Assembly (NCBI RefSeq): GCF_027563465.1
Contig: NZ_JAPFQA010000001.1
Location: 558,001 to 622,000, forward strand
Source: Mesorhizobium qingshengii
GTDB taxonomy: Bacteria > Pseudomonadota > Alphaproteobacteria > Rhizobiales > Rhizobiaceae
Direction: 5' to 3'
Length of the DNA stretch: 64,000 bases
Position 1 is the first letter of the stretch, and each line of letters begins with the position of its first letter. Below, in pieces: positions 10,366-19,298 of the stretch. Under the pieces are notes generated by a model. The model did not search any database, was not told the origin of the DNA, and was given only the letters and a program-made list of their open reading frames with translations. The translations under genes and the position numbers were made by a program.

Positions 10366-11539
10366 GGGGCCTCTTTGTACTAAGTGGCGACGGTTTTTTC
10401 GTCGCGCCGGGTATCGCAGCCTCGATTGCCTTTTTCATGACAGTGGGCAGTGCCTCGCCGGAAATTTCATGGGCCAGCGACCAGAAATGCCCCGCCGGCG
10501 CGGCGCCGTTCACCTCAGCACGAAAAACGTCGAGCTCAAGCGCGAAATGGGTGAAGACATGGGCAATCCGGCCGGCAGGCCGCCAGTTGGCGGGGAAAGG
10601 CGCTGCCGCTTCGGTGGTCGCGCCGTCGGCCCGCGCCGTCCAGTCTGTCGTCGGCACCTCGGTCATACCGCCGAGCAGGCCTCTTTCCGGCCGTTTGCGC
10701 AGAAGGATGGCGCCGTCGCCGCGCACGACGACGAAGGCCGCACCGCGTCGCAACGGCTTGTCTGCCTTCGGCAGGCGCACGGGGAAGTGCTCGGGATCGC
10801 CTGAAACAGTGGCGCTGCAGTCTTCGCGCAGCGGGCACAGCATGCAGCGTGGCCGGCGTGGCGTGCAGATCGTCGCCCCCAGATCCATCGTCGCCTGGGC
10901 GAAGTCGCCCGGCCTCGTCGCCGGCACCATGCGCTCGACATGGGCGCGTATCTCGGTCTTGGCTTCGCTCAGCGGCGTGGTGATCGAAAACAGCCGGGAG
11001 ATGACGCGTTCGACATTGCCGTCGACGACGGCGGCGGGCTGGTCGAAGGCGATCGCCGTGATGGCCGCCGACGTATAGGCGCCGATGCCGGGCAGTTCCC
11101 TCAGGCCAGCCTCGGTGTCGGGAAACCCGCCGCCACGCCGGGCGACCAGATCGGCACACGCCTTGAGATTGCGGGCACGGGAGTAATAGCCGAGCCCGGC
11201 CCAGGCCTTCATCACATCCTCGGTCGGTGCCGCTGCCAGCGCCTCGACGTCAGGCCATTTCTCGACGAATGCGCGGAAATAAGTCTTCACCGCTTCGACC
11301 GTGGTCTGCTGCAGCATGACCTCGGACAGCCAGATACGATAGGGGTCGGGCCGCACGCCGCGCGCATGCTCGCGCGGCGTGATGCGCCACGGCAGCTCGC
11401 GGTGATGGATGTCGTACCAGCCGAGCAGGCGGGACGCGATGTCATCGCCGCTTCCAGATGCAGCTGTGCTGCTATCTCCGGATGCAGCTGTGCTGCTATC
11501 TCCGGATGCGGTCTTGCGGGTCTGGTCTGCTGGTGCCAT
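10358..11539 (-). CDS. mutY: A/G-specific adenine DNA glycosylase
   Basis: MutY removes adenine mispaired with 8-oxoguanine. The core begins LLGWYDIHHRELPWR. The helix-hairpin-helix is LRELPGIGAYTSAAI, followed by the VDGNVERVISR segment with the catalytic aspartate. The four iron-sulfur cysteines lie in CTPRRPRCMLCPLREDC plus the preceding context (C-x6-C-x2-C-x5-C). A NUDIX-like C-terminal domain follows. I place the start at 11539 (MAPADQ, 393 residues), but no good ribosome binding site is seen. An upstream ATG at 11596 would overlap the start codon of the divergent DUF721 gene. The N-terminal tail carries a tandem repeat of 8 residues encoded by a 24-bp DNA repeat and is not part of the conserved fold. 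Confidence 0.94.
   Translation of the reverse strand: MAPADQTRKTASGDSSTAASGDSSTAASGSGDDIASRLLGWYDIHHRELPWRITPREHARGVRPDPYRIWLSEVMLQQTTVEAVKTYFRAFVEKWPDVEALAAAPTEDVMKAWAGLGYYSRARNLKACADLVARRGGGFPDTEAGLRELPGIGAYTSAAITAIAFDQPAAVVDGNVERVISRLFSITTPLSEAKTEIRAHVERMVPATRPGDFAQATMDLGATICTPRRPRCMLCPLREDCSATVSGDPEHFPVRLPKADKPLRRGAAFVVVRGDGAILLRKRPERGLLGGMTEVPTTDWTARADGATTEAAAPFPANWRPAGRIAHVFTHFALELDVFRAEVNGAAPAGHFWSLAHEISGEALPTVMKKAIEAAIPGATKKPSPLSTKRPHD
11454..11501. repeat. 24-bp tandem repeat inside the mutY 5' end
   Basis: Two adjacent 24-bp units (11454-11477 and 11478-11501) differ at one base (CCAGATG against CCGGATG). A partial third unit begins at 11502. The unit length is a multiple of three, so copy-number change adds or removes the octapeptide GDSSTAAS without a frameshift. 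Confidence 0.9.
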
Positions 11540-11594
11540 TGATCGGGAATTGGCCTTGGCCGATGCTGATGAAGGTCGTGGCTGGAGAACGTAC

Positions 11595-12095
11595 ATGGCA
11601 GGGAGAAAGCCCTACGGCAATCCCATCCCGGTGAGCGATCTTGCAACCGAAATCCTCGATCCGGTGCTGCGCAAGCGGGCCGGCATTTCGATCGGTCTCG
11701 TCCAGTCGTGGGAAGAGATCGCCGGTCCGCGCCTCGCCAGCCGCTCTCGTCCCGAGAAAATCCAGTGGCCGCGCCGCATGCATGAGGACGATCCGTTCGA
11801 GCCGGCGGTGCTGGTCATCGCCTGCGAAGGCATGGCCGCACTCCACCTGCAGCACGAGACCGGCGAGATCATCAACCGGGTCAACGCCTTTCTGGGTTTC
11901 ACCGCCATCAGCCGGATCAGGATCCTGCAGAAGCCGGTGACAGCGGATAAAGGACGACCTAAACGGACCTTGAGGCCACTGACCGCGGCCGAGAAGACGA
12001 AATTGTCGGGCACTGTCGGCCTGATCGACGATGACGGACTGCGCGCCTCGCTGGAAAAACTTGGCGAAACCATTATTGGGGAAAGGAAGTCATAG
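11595..12095 (+). CDS. DUF721 domain-containing protein (DciA-like)
   Basis: A 166-residue protein with a DUF721 domain in its first half (DLATEILDPVLRKRAGISIGLVQSWEEIAGPRLASRSRPEKIQWPR), the fold also seen in the DnaB-loader DciA. The second half is variable and charged, ending EKLGETIIGERKS. I chose ATG 11595 because it is preceded by GGAG with good spacing; earlier in-frame ATGs translate into mutY antisense. The gene is divergent from mutY and runs toward the DsbA-like gene. A role in DNA replication or DNA metabolism is possible by family but not shown here. Confidence 0.85.
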   Translation: MAGRKPYGNPIPVSDLATEILDPVLRKRAGISIGLVQSWEEIAGPRLASRSRPEKIQWPRRMHEDDPFEPAVLVIACEGMAALHLQHETGEIINRVNAFLGFTAISRIRILQKPVTADKGRPKRTLRPLTAAEKTKLSGTVGLIDDDGLRASLEKLGETIIGERKS

Positions 12096-12237
12096 ATTTG
12101 TCGCCAATCTCGCGCATTCGTGATCGCCCTGGTCAGGTTTCGCGATTGGATTGGGGACAGGGATGCCTTAATTCGCGCCAACTCTCGCCTTTTCGTGCTT
12201 TTGCATTGCAAAATCCAACCCTTGTCAGGTGATTCGT

Positions 12238-12981
12238 ATGAACCGTCCCCCGTTTGGCCCAAGCTTGTCTCGCAGAAACGTCCTGTCTTCGCTGGCGGCC
12301 ATTCCGGCGCTGGCCCTGCTCGCGGCGTGCAGCGACTCCGGCGAGGAAGCCAAGGCCGCGGATGTGAAGCCTGCCGACCCGGCCGCGCCAGCGAAGCCGG
12401 CCACGCCGGCCGCCGCTACCGTGCCGGAAGCACAGGGCACGGTGGACATGGCGGAACTGCTCAAGCCGGGTGCGCTGCCCGACAAGCAGCTTGGCAAGGA
12501 CGACGCCAAGGTCACCATCGTCGAATACGCTTCGATGACCTGCCCGCACTGCGCGCATTTCGCCGAGACCACCTTTCCGGATCTGAAGACGAAGTACATC
12601 GACACCGGCAAGGCCCGCTACATCCTGCGCGAATTCCCCTTCGATCCGAGCGCCGAGGCCGGTTTCATGCTGGCGCGTTGCGCCAAGGATAACTACTTCC
12701 CGATGGTGGATGTCCTGTTCAAGCAGCAGGCGAACTGGGTTGGCGTCTCCAACACCAAGGACGCGCTGCTGCAAATCTCGAAGCTCGCCGGTTTTACACA
12801 GGAGTCCTTCGAGGCCTGCTTGACGGACCAGAAACTTCTGGACGATGTGAGATCGGTCCAGAAGCGCGGCGCCAATGAATTCAAGGTCGACTCAACGCCG
12901 ACCTTCTTCATCAACGGTAAGACCTACAAAGGGGCGATGTCGATTGAGGAAATGTCGGCCATCATCGACCCTCTGCTCTGA
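12238..12981 (+). CDS. DsbA-like thioredoxin-fold lipoprotein
   Basis: A 247-residue protein of the DsbA/DsbG-like thioredoxin family. The N-terminus combines a twin arginine (SLSRRNVLSS) and a lipobox (ALLAAC), so it is probably an exported lipoprotein facing the periplasm. An Ala/Pro/Lys-rich linker (about 45-75) precedes the catalytic domain. The redox motif CPHC is at residues 102-105, and the cis-proline loop is in STPTFFING. It should act as thiol oxidase or isomerase for exported proteins. An AGGTGA sequence five bases upstream supports ATG 12238. The gene precedes smc, an order I recall from other Rhizobiales. Confidence 0.9.
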   Translation: MNRPPFGPSLSRRNVLSSLAAIPALALLAACSDSGEEAKAADVKPADPAAPAKPATPAAATVPEAQGTVDMAELLKPGALPDKQLGKDDAKVTIVEYASMTCPHCAHFAETTFPDLKTKYIDTGKARYILREFPFDPSAEAGFMLARCAKDNYFPMVDVLFKQQANWVGVSNTKDALLQISKLAGFTQESFEACLTDQKLLDDVRSVQKRGANEFKVDSTPTFFINGKTYKGAMSIEEMSAIIDPLL

Positions 12982-12992
12982 CGCCTGGGCAG

Positions 12993-13016
12993 CGCCGAAG
13001 CGGCAGCACTTCGGCG
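12993..13016. terminator. Hairpin between the DsbA-like gene and smc
   Basis: An 8-bp stem, CGCCGAAG (12993-13000) and CTTCGGCG (13009-13016), has an 8-base loop and lies shortly after the DsbA-like stop codon. No T-run is present, so it may terminate weakly or only stabilise the mRNA end. Confidence 0.4.
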
Positions 13017-13062
13017 TGTGCGGCCTTTCGTTGTGCCACGACCCGCTCATGGGGCGGCGTGA

Positions 13063-16000
13063 ATGAAGTTTTCACGCCTTCGCCTCCTCGGTTTCAAGTC
13101 CTTCGTCGAGCCCGGCGAGTTCGTCATCGAACGCGGCCTGACGGGTATTGTCGGGCCGAACGGCTGCGGCAAGTCGAACCTGGTCGAGGCGCTGCGCTGG
13201 GTGATGGGCGAAAGCTCCTACAAGAACATGCGCGCGTCCGGCATGGACGACGTCATCTTTTCCGGCTCGGGCACGCGCCCGGCACGCAACACCGCCGAAG
13301 TCACGCTTTTCCTCGACAACAGCGACCGCTCGGCGCCCGCCGCTTTCAACGATGCCGACGAATTGCAGGTGTCGCGCCGCATCGAGCGCGAAGCGGGCTC
13401 GCTCTACCGCATCAACGGCAAGGAGGCGCGCGCCAAGGACGTGCAGCTTCTGTTCGCCGACCAGTCGACCGGCGCGCGCTCGCCGTCGATGGTCGGGCAG
13501 GGCCGCATCGGCGAACTGATCCAGGCCAAACCGCAAGCGCGCCGCGCGCTGCTCGAAGAAGCAGCCGGCATTTCCGGCCTGCATACCCGTCGTCATGAGG
13601 CCGAACTGCGGCTGAAGGCGGCCGAACAGAATCTCGAACGCCTGGACGACGTCGTCGGCGAATTGGAAAGCCAGATCGAAAGCCTCAAGCGCCAGGCGCG
13701 CCAGGCATCGCGCTTCAAGAACCTGTCGGCCGATATCCGCAAGGCCGAAGCGACATTGCTGCATCTGCGCTGGACGCTGGCCAAGACGCAGGAGGGCGAG
13801 GCACGCTCGGCGCTGGCGGTTGCCACGGCGCTGGTCGGCGACCGCGCCGCCGCTCAGATGAATGCGGCCAAGGAGCAAGGCATCGGCGCTCACCGCTTGC
13901 CCGACCTGCGAGACGCGGAGGCCGCCGCCGCTGCTGCCTTCCAGCGCCTGTCGATCGCCAAGTCGCAGATCGAGGAGGAAGCCGGCCGCATCCGTGCCCG
14001 CCAGGCGGAACTCGAGCGCCGGCTGCAGCAGCTCGATGGCGATATTGCCCGCGAGGAGCGCATGGTCCGCGACAATGCGGATATTCTCGAGCGCCTTCGC
14101 ACGGAAGAAGCCGTGCTCAATTCCGAAAACGCCGGTGCCGCCGAGCGCGAGGCCAGCACCCGGGCTGCGTTCGACCAGGCGGCATCGACGCTTGTAGCAA
14201 GCGAGGCCAGGCTCGCCGCGCTGACCGCCGAGCGGGCCGAGGCCGCCGCTTCGCGCAACCAGATCGAACGGACGCTGCGCGACACCGCCGAGCGCCGAGA
14301 CCGCTTCGCGCGCCAACTCGCCGAGGTCGACCGGGAGCTGTCGGACATCCTGTCGAAGGTGGCCGGACTGCCGGATCCGGCCGAGAAGCAGCTCCTGGTC
14401 GAACAGGCCATCGCGCTGCTGGAAGAATCCGAGGCTGCGGTATCGGAGGCCGAACAGTCGGTCATCGATGCCCGCGCCACCGAAAGCGCTGCCCGGCCGC
14501 CACTGCAGGACGCCAGGGCGGAGCTGGCGCGGATCGAGACGGAAGCGCGCACGCTGGCCAAGATACTCAACGCCGCCAGCGGCGATCTCTTCCCGGCCGT
14601 ATTGGAACAGATCAGCGTCGAGCGCGGCTTCGAGACGGCGCTGGGCGCCGCACTTGGCGAAGATCTTGACGTGCCGCTCGACCGCAGCGCGCCGGTGCAT
14701 TGGGGCGAAAGCCAGATCCATCCCGGCGACGCGGCTTTGCCCGAGGGCGTCACGAGCCTTGCCAGCGTGGTTCACGCGCCGGCGCAGCTCGCCCGCCGGC
14801 TGGCGCAGATCGGCATCGTCGAGGCCAGCGATGGCCGCCGGCTGCAGGCGCTTCTTGCGCCCGGCCAGCGGCTGGTCAGCCGCGAGGGCGCGCTCTGGCG
14901 CTGGGATGGCTTTACCGCCAGCGCCGACGCGCCGACCGCCGCCGCGCAACGGCTGGCGCAGAAGAACCGGCTGGCCGAACTCGATGCCGAAGCCGTGCAG
15001 GCGACGCTCGTCCTGCGCCAGGCCGAGGAGGCGCTGGCACAGGCCGAACAGGCGCTTCGCCTGGCAAGCGAAGCCGAGCGCAATGCGCGCCAGGCCGGGC
15101 GTGACGCCCAGCATCGGCTGGACGCAGCCCGCAATGCGCTGGCCGAGGCCGAAAAGGCCGGTGGCGAATTGTCGAGCCGGCGCGCCGCATTGGACGAGGC
15201 GCGCGCCCGCATCGTCGATAGCCACGAGGAGACGTCGGCGGCTTTCGTCGAGGCCGAGATGCTCTTGCAGAGCGCTCCCGATCTGGGCGACCTGCAATTG
15301 CAGCTCGAACAGTCCTCGGCCAATGTCGCGCGCGACCGCGCCACGCTTGCCGATGCGCGCGCCGTGCACGAGGGTTTGCGGCGCGAGGCCGAGGCGCGCA
15401 CACGCCGGCTTGATGCCATTGGCGCCGAGCGCAGCAACTGGCTGGAGCGGGCCGAAAATGCCTCGACGCAGATCGCGTCGCTTGGCGAACGCAAGGCCGA
15501 GGCCGAAGCCGAGCGCGAGCGACTGGCCGATGCACCGGACGAAATCGACGCCAAACGGCGCGCATTGCTGTCGCAGCTCACCGAGGCCGAAACCCTGCGC
15601 AAGGCGGCCGCCGACCGTCTGCAGGAGGCGGAGAACAGGCAATCCGAACTGGACAAGGCGGCCACTGGCGCCATCCAGTCGCTAGCCGAGGCGCGCGAGA
15701 CGCGCGTGCGCGCCGAAGAGCGGCTGACGGCGGCCGACGAACGCCGGCTGGAGGTCGAGGCGCGGATCCAGGAAACGCTGAACACGCCGCCGCATCTCGT
15801 CATCCGCCATACCGGCCTGGAAGCCGACAGCCCGATGCCGGAAATGGCCGAGATCGAGCGTCAGCTCGACCGGCTGAAGATCGAGCGCGAGCGGCTTGGC
15901 GCCGTCAATCTGCGCGCCGAGGAAGAGCAGAAGGAGTTGTCCGACCGGCTGGAGACCATCGTCTCCGAGCGCGAGGACATCATCGAGGCCATCCGCAAAC

Positions 16001-16521
16001 TGCGGCAGGCGATCCAGAGCCTCAATCGTGAAGGCCGCGAGCGGCTTCTCGCCGCCTTCGACGTGGTCAACGGCCATTTCCAGCGACTGTTCTCGCATCT
16101 GTTCGGCGGCGGCACGGCGGAATTGCAGCTGATCGAGTCCGAGGATCCGCTCGAGGCCGGGCTCGAGATCCTGGCCCGCCCGCCCGGCAAGAAACCGCAG
16201 ACCATGACGCTGCTGTCCGGTGGCGAGCAGGCGCTGACGGCGATGTCGCTGATCTTCGCCGTGTTCCTGACCAATCCGGCACCGATCTGCGTCCTCGACG
16301 AGGTCGACGCGCCGCTCGACGATCACAATGTCGAACGCTTCTGCAATCTCATGGATGAGATGGCCAAGACCACCGAGACGCGCTTCGTCATCATCACGCA
16401 CAACCCGATCACCATGGCGCGCATGAACCGGCTGTTCGGCGTGACCATGGCCGAGCAGGGCGTCAGCCAGCTCGTGTCGGTCGATCTGCAGGCCGCCGAG
16501 GCGATGCGCGAGGCAAGCTGA
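13063..16521 (+). CDS. smc: Chromosome segregation protein SMC
   Basis: This 1152-residue SMC ATPase condenses and segregates the chromosome together with ScpA and ScpB. The N-terminal head has Walker A GPNGCGKS at 31-38. A long coiled coil follows, interrupted near residues 500-570 by the hinge (SGDLFPAVLEQI to ALGEDLDVPLD). The second coiled coil leads to the C-terminal head with the signature LSGGEQAL (about 1051) and Walker B CVLDEVDAPLDD. All parts are present and the length is normal. The high alanine/glutamate/arginine content of the coils produces long open frames on the other strand, which are not genes. Confidence 0.97.
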   Translation: MKFSRLRLLGFKSFVEPGEFVIERGLTGIVGPNGCGKSNLVEALRWVMGESSYKNMRASGMDDVIFSGSGTRPARNTAEVTLFLDNSDRSAPAAFNDADELQVSRRIEREAGSLYRINGKEARAKDVQLLFADQSTGARSPSMVGQGRIGELIQAKPQARRALLEEAAGISGLHTRRHEAELRLKAAEQNLERLDDVVGELESQIESLKRQARQASRFKNLSADIRKAEATLLHLRWTLAKTQEGEARSALAVATALVGDRAAAQMNAAKEQGIGAHRLPDLRDAEAAAAAAFQRLSIAKSQIEEEAGRIRARQAELERRLQQLDGDIAREERMVRDNADILERLRTEEAVLNSENAGAAEREASTRAAFDQAASTLVASEARLAALTAERAEAAASRNQIERTLRDTAERRDRFARQLAEVDRELSDILSKVAGLPDPAEKQLLVEQAIALLEESEAAVSEAEQSVIDARATESAARPPLQDARAELARIETEARTLAKILNAASGDLFPAVLEQISVERGFETALGAALGEDLDVPLDRSAPVHWGESQIHPGDAALPEGVTSLASVVHAPAQLARRLAQIGIVEASDGRRLQALLAPGQRLVSREGALWRWDGFTASADAPTAAAQRLAQKNRLAELDAEAVQATLVLRQAEEALAQAEQALRLASEAERNARQAGRDAQHRLDAARNALAEAEKAGGELSSRRAALDEARARIVDSHEETSAAFVEAEMLLQSAPDLGDLQLQLEQSSANVARDRATLADARAVHEGLRREAEARTRRLDAIGAERSNWLERAENASTQIASLGERKAEAEAERERLADAPDEIDAKRRALLSQLTEAETLRKAAADRLQEAENRQSELDKAATGAIQSLAEARETRVRAEERLTAADERRLEVEARIQETLNTPPHLVIRHTGLEADSPMPEMAEIERQLDRLKIERERLGAVNLRAEEEQKELSDRLETIVSEREDIIEAIRKLRQAIQSLNREGRERLLAAFDVVNGHFQRLFSHLFGGGTAELQLIESEDPLEAGLEILARPPGKKPQTMTLLSGGEQALTAMSLIFAVFLTNPAPICVLDEVDAPLDDHNVERFCNLMDEMAKTTETRFVIITHNPITMARMNRLFGVTMAEQGVSQLVSVDLQAAEAMREAS

Positions 16522-16534
16522 ACCATGCGGGCTG

Positions 16535-16558
16535 CCTGGATCGCTTGGACGATCCGGG
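16535..16558. terminator. Hairpin between convergent smc and vanZ-like gene
   Basis: A stem of nine pairs (one G-T) joins CCTGGATCG (16535-16543) and CGATCCGGG (16550-16558), with a 6-base loop. It lies just after the smc stop and before the stop of the opposing gene. Confidence 0.4.
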
Positions 16559-16572
16559 AGCGGTTGGCCATT

Positions 16573-16941
16573 TCAGTCTCCGCGTCGCAAAATCCAGTTT
16601 ACGCAGATCGCGGCCGCGAGACCGAACGCCATGCCGACGCAATCGGCAACCCAGTCGAACACGTCAAGATCGCGTTCTATCAGCGTCGTGCCCTGGAGAA
16701 TTTCGATTGCGGCTCCAACCAGGGCAAGGAAGACGATCAGCCTTGCCTTGCGCCCGGGCCAGCCGAGGCTTCCGAGGAATGTCAGGACGGCGAATGCGCT
16801 GGCATGGTTCAGCTTGTCATAGTGGAAACCGACGTCGATGCCGAATTCCTCGAGACGGGGTACAGGCAACAGCGCAAGCACGAGAACGACAATGAGGGTG
16901 ACGACAAAGGCGATCCGTCCGGCGGCTGAATAAGATCTCAT
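16573..16941 (-). CDS. VanZ-like small membrane protein
   Basis: A 122-residue membrane protein with about four hydrophobic segments (near 7-25, 45-60, 68-85, 98-115). The conserved features of the VanZ-like family are seen: DKLNHASAFAVLTFLGSL and the EILQG motif followed by an RDLDVFDWVADCVG segment. The function of chromosomal VanZ-like proteins is not known. The start at 16941 (MRSYSAAGRIAF) gives a normal family length; the longer upstream frame is rich in Arg/Pro and does not look coding. Confidence 0.82.
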   Translation of the reverse strand: MRSYSAAGRIAFVVTLIVVLVLALLPVPRLEEFGIDVGFHYDKLNHASAFAVLTFLGSLGWPGRKARLIVFLALVGAAIEILQGTTLIERDLDVFDWVADCVGMAFGLAAAICVNWILRRGD

Positions 16942-17286
16942 GCTGCTCCAACAACAAACCTGTGCCTGACCGCCGAGAAAGCCAAAGCCGGCTCGAAGAT
17001 TCGGGCCGAGCCTTCGCGGGACTGGCCGATGGGGCAGGGCGGTGCCGTCGCGCCACGATTGCATCGGATGTTTCGAAAAGCAACGGACCCTGCGCGACGA
17101 CCGCCAGCATCAGCTGGCAAGGCCGCTGGCGTGGCCCGATCTTGCTGTCGCGGATATGAATCTTCACGTGGTGCCGGTTTAACGCACGAGTTTTCCCGAT
17201 TTTCGGGAAAGTCGTTGCCCGGCAAAGCGGGTTTCGCTTCATCCCGGTGAAGGTAAGCTCCAGGCGTGAACTGGAGTTTTGAAACG
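16942..17286. other. Intergenic region with palindrome and dyad
   Basis: No convincing gene is seen in these 345 bases. Open frames on both strands have Arg/Pro/Ala-rich products without family resemblance. The region holds the palindrome at 17192-17210 and the dyad CTCCAG (17258-17263) / CTGGAG (17271-17276), and so is likely regulatory for the small ORF at 17287. Confidence 0.5.
17192..17210. promoter_or_regulatory. Palindromic putative operator, copy 1
   Basis: The half sites TTTCCCGA (17192-17199) and TCGGGAAA (17203-17210) form a perfect dyad with a 3-base spacer, centred about 86 bases upstream of the small ORF start at 17287. The same half site and spacer occur upstream of the dioxygenase gene at 21242-21264. 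This suggests binding by one dimeric regulator. It could instead be a degenerate copy of a palindromic repeat, since it shares CGATTTTCGGG with the repeat at 31934-31977. Confidence 0.4.
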
Positions 17287-17472
17287 ATGACAGACGCAGA
17301 AACCGGGATCTCCCGCACCCCTGGATTGCCGACCGATCCGATGCGGTGGCCGGAGATTCCCGCCGACGCGCCGATGCAGGGCGCATGCGGGCGCATTTGT
17401 GCGTCGTGTCCGATGCGAGGCCCGCATTGCTCCTCCGCCGCCCCCGCCGCCGCGGGGCAGCGCACCCAATGA
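17287..17472 (+). CDS. Small Cys-containing hypothetical protein
   Basis: A possible 61-residue protein starting MTDAETG. It has a cysteine cluster of the form C-x3-C-x2-C-x6-C (CGRICASCPMRGPHC), which could bind a metal, and an Ala-rich tail. GGAG lies 11 bases before the start, which is on the long side. A dyad (CTCCAG-N7-CTGGAG) sits immediately upstream, and the palindrome at 17192 lies about 86 bases away. I recognise no family. GC at third codon positions is only moderately high. It could be a chance frame. Confidence 0.4.
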   Translation: MTDAETGISRTPGLPTDPMRWPEIPADAPMQGACGRICASCPMRGPHCSSAAPAAAGQRTQ

Positions 17473-17532
17473 GCGGGACGGCAAAGGGCGGCGCCGCGGA
17501 ATGCACCGCCCCGTCGGCCAGGCCGCGCGCAC

Positions 17533-19170
17533 TCAGGCGGCGAGCCAGGCCCGGGTGAAGTCCTGCTCATAGGCCTGGTGCATCTGATAGCCCATCAACG
17601 CGGGTTTCATATGGCAGAACAGCTTTCGCCAGTAAGGCTGAACGATGATGCCGGAGTCCTGCAGCATTGCCTGCAGCTCCTTCATCACCGCACGACGTTG
17701 ATCTGGATCGGCGATCGCATTGGCACTGTGAACCTTGGCATCAAAATCGGGATCGGCAAATCCTGTCTCGTTCCACGCAGAGCCGCTCTGATAGGCAAGC
17801 GCATAGGTCTGGATGCCAAGCGGTCGCGCATTCCAGTTGGTCGTCGCGAATGGGTATTTCGTCCAGTCGTTCCAGAACGCCGATTCGGGGATGACGGTGC
17901 GCTTCACCTTGAAGCCGGCGTCGCGCATTTGTTGAGCGACCACATCCGAGCTTTCCTTGCGGTAGTCGGCTTCGACCGAAATCAGGTCAAACTCGAAATC
18001 GAGCTGGCCGGCTTCCTCGAGCAGCGCCTTGGCCCGGGCCGGATCGCGCCTGATCGGCGGCAGGTCGGCATGTTCGGGATGCATCGGCCCGACGTGATCG
18101 TTCTGTGCGACGATACCCATGCCGTTCGCGCCCAGTTGCAGCACCGCTTCGTTGTCGACGGCGAGCTGTATGGCATTGCGCACGCGCTTGTCGTCATAAG
18201 GCTTGGTGTTGACATTGCAGCGCGAGACCAGGGTGGCGGCGGTGACGATTTCGCTCTTCTTCAGGCCCAGTCCATCGAGCATGGCGACGTCATAGGACTG
18301 CGTCTGGCCATTCAGGTCGATCTCGCCGGCTTCGAAGGCGGAGACGGTGGCGGCCGAGTCGGTGCCATAGTCGATCCAGTCGACGCCATCGAGGAAGACC
18401 TCGCCACCCCACCACGAGCCTTCCGGCCGCTTGCGAACGGAGGCAGCGACGCCAACGTCGAGCTTCCTGAGTTCGAACGGACCCGTCGAGATTGGGTTGT
18501 CGGACAGCATCGCCTCTTTCGGATTGAACCCGTGGTGGACGATCAGCGCCGGATAGTCGGTCATCGCTGGAATGATGGTGATATCGGGCCGCGACAGTTT
18601 CAGCACCACGGTGTGGTCATCGCGAACCTCGATGGCGCCGGCGCGCGCCACCTTGGTATCGGGGTCGATCAGCGAGGTCATGCGTCCGGCCATCGAGTTG
18701 CCCGCGGCGTCCTTCTCGCACCAGCGGGTGATGTTGAAGGCGACATCCCCGGCGGTGAAATCGTCGCCATTCGACCATTTCACCCCCGGACGGACCTTGA
18801 GCACATATTCCGTGGCGTCCGCATTGATCTCCCAGCTCTGCAGCAGAACCGGCTCGAAGGTGAAGTCCGGCCTCCAGCGCACCAGCGGTTCGAGAAACTG
18901 CATGGCGATGTTGCCCATCTGCGAAACCTTGAAACCGCGCGGATCCTCGAGCTCCATCACCTGCATGGCGACACGCACGATGCCGCCCTTCCTGGGCTGG
19001 ACCGCGTCCTCGGCCAGCGCTGGGACAGGCTGGCCGATGAGCCCGTAGGCAACCGCCGTGCTGGCGCCGAAGGCGCTGGCCAGCGCCAGGAACTCGCGGC
19101 GACCAAGCGCGCCGCTTTTTGCACCCCGCGCAAGTGCGTCGATCGCGGGATGAAGAGGTTTGGATGTCAT
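17533..19170 (-). CDS. ABC transporter substrate-binding protein, peptide/opine type (SBP_bac_5)
   Basis: A 545-residue periplasmic solute-binding protein of the oligopeptide/dipeptide/nickel family. The N-terminus carries a twin-arginine signal (GRREFLALASAFGAS) and an Ala-rich cleavage region (VPALAED). The body shows family landmarks: VMELEDPRGF, LLQSWEINADATEYVLKVRPGVKWSNGDDFTAGDVAFNI split over the usual positions, and the closing QAMLQDSGIIVQPYWRKLF. The start at 19170 is supported by GGGAGA eight bases upstream. No permease or ATPase gene is adjacent, so it is an orphan and its transporter must lie elsewhere. It is divergent from a LysR regulator, which probably controls it. The ligand cannot be predicted. 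Confidence 0.92.
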   Translation of the reverse strand: MTSKPLHPAIDALARGAKSGALGRREFLALASAFGASTAVAYGLIGQPVPALAEDAVQPRKGGIVRVAMQVMELEDPRGFKVSQMGNIAMQFLEPLVRWRPDFTFEPVLLQSWEINADATEYVLKVRPGVKWSNGDDFTAGDVAFNITRWCEKDAAGNSMAGRMTSLIDPDTKVARAGAIEVRDDHTVVLKLSRPDITIIPAMTDYPALIVHHGFNPKEAMLSDNPISTGPFELRKLDVGVAASVRKRPEGSWWGGEVFLDGVDWIDYGTDSAATVSAFEAGEIDLNGQTQSYDVAMLDGLGLKKSEIVTAATLVSRCNVNTKPYDDKRVRNAIQLAVDNEAVLQLGANGMGIVAQNDHVGPMHPEHADLPPIRRDPARAKALLEEAGQLDFEFDLISVEADYRKESSDVVAQQMRDAGFKVKRTVIPESAFWNDWTKYPFATTNWNARPLGIQTYALAYQSGSAWNETGFADPDFDAKVHSANAIADPDQRRAVMKELQAMLQDSGIIVQPYWRKLFCHMKPALMGYQMHQAYEQDFTRAWLAA

Positions 19171-19298
19171 ATCGGTTCTCCCATTGTTGATTTTACGTCC
19201 AAATTCGGTGGAATGCCCTTGCCGCACCGTCGCGAGGCGCTGTCTTCTGTCGGAAGTCGCAAGCGGCGGAGCCGGGGCGACGGCGAGGGGGAGCCAAG

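Noticed and set aside
13072..15642. Long minus-strand open frame of about 856 codons opposite smc
   Set aside because: Mirror frame of the Ala/Glu/Arg-rich coiled coil of SMC; no family resemblance.
16938..17570. Minus-strand open frame of 210 codons across the VanZ - solute-binding protein gap
   Set aside because: Overlaps the solute-binding protein gene end and gives a Pro/Arg/Ala-rich product without family match.
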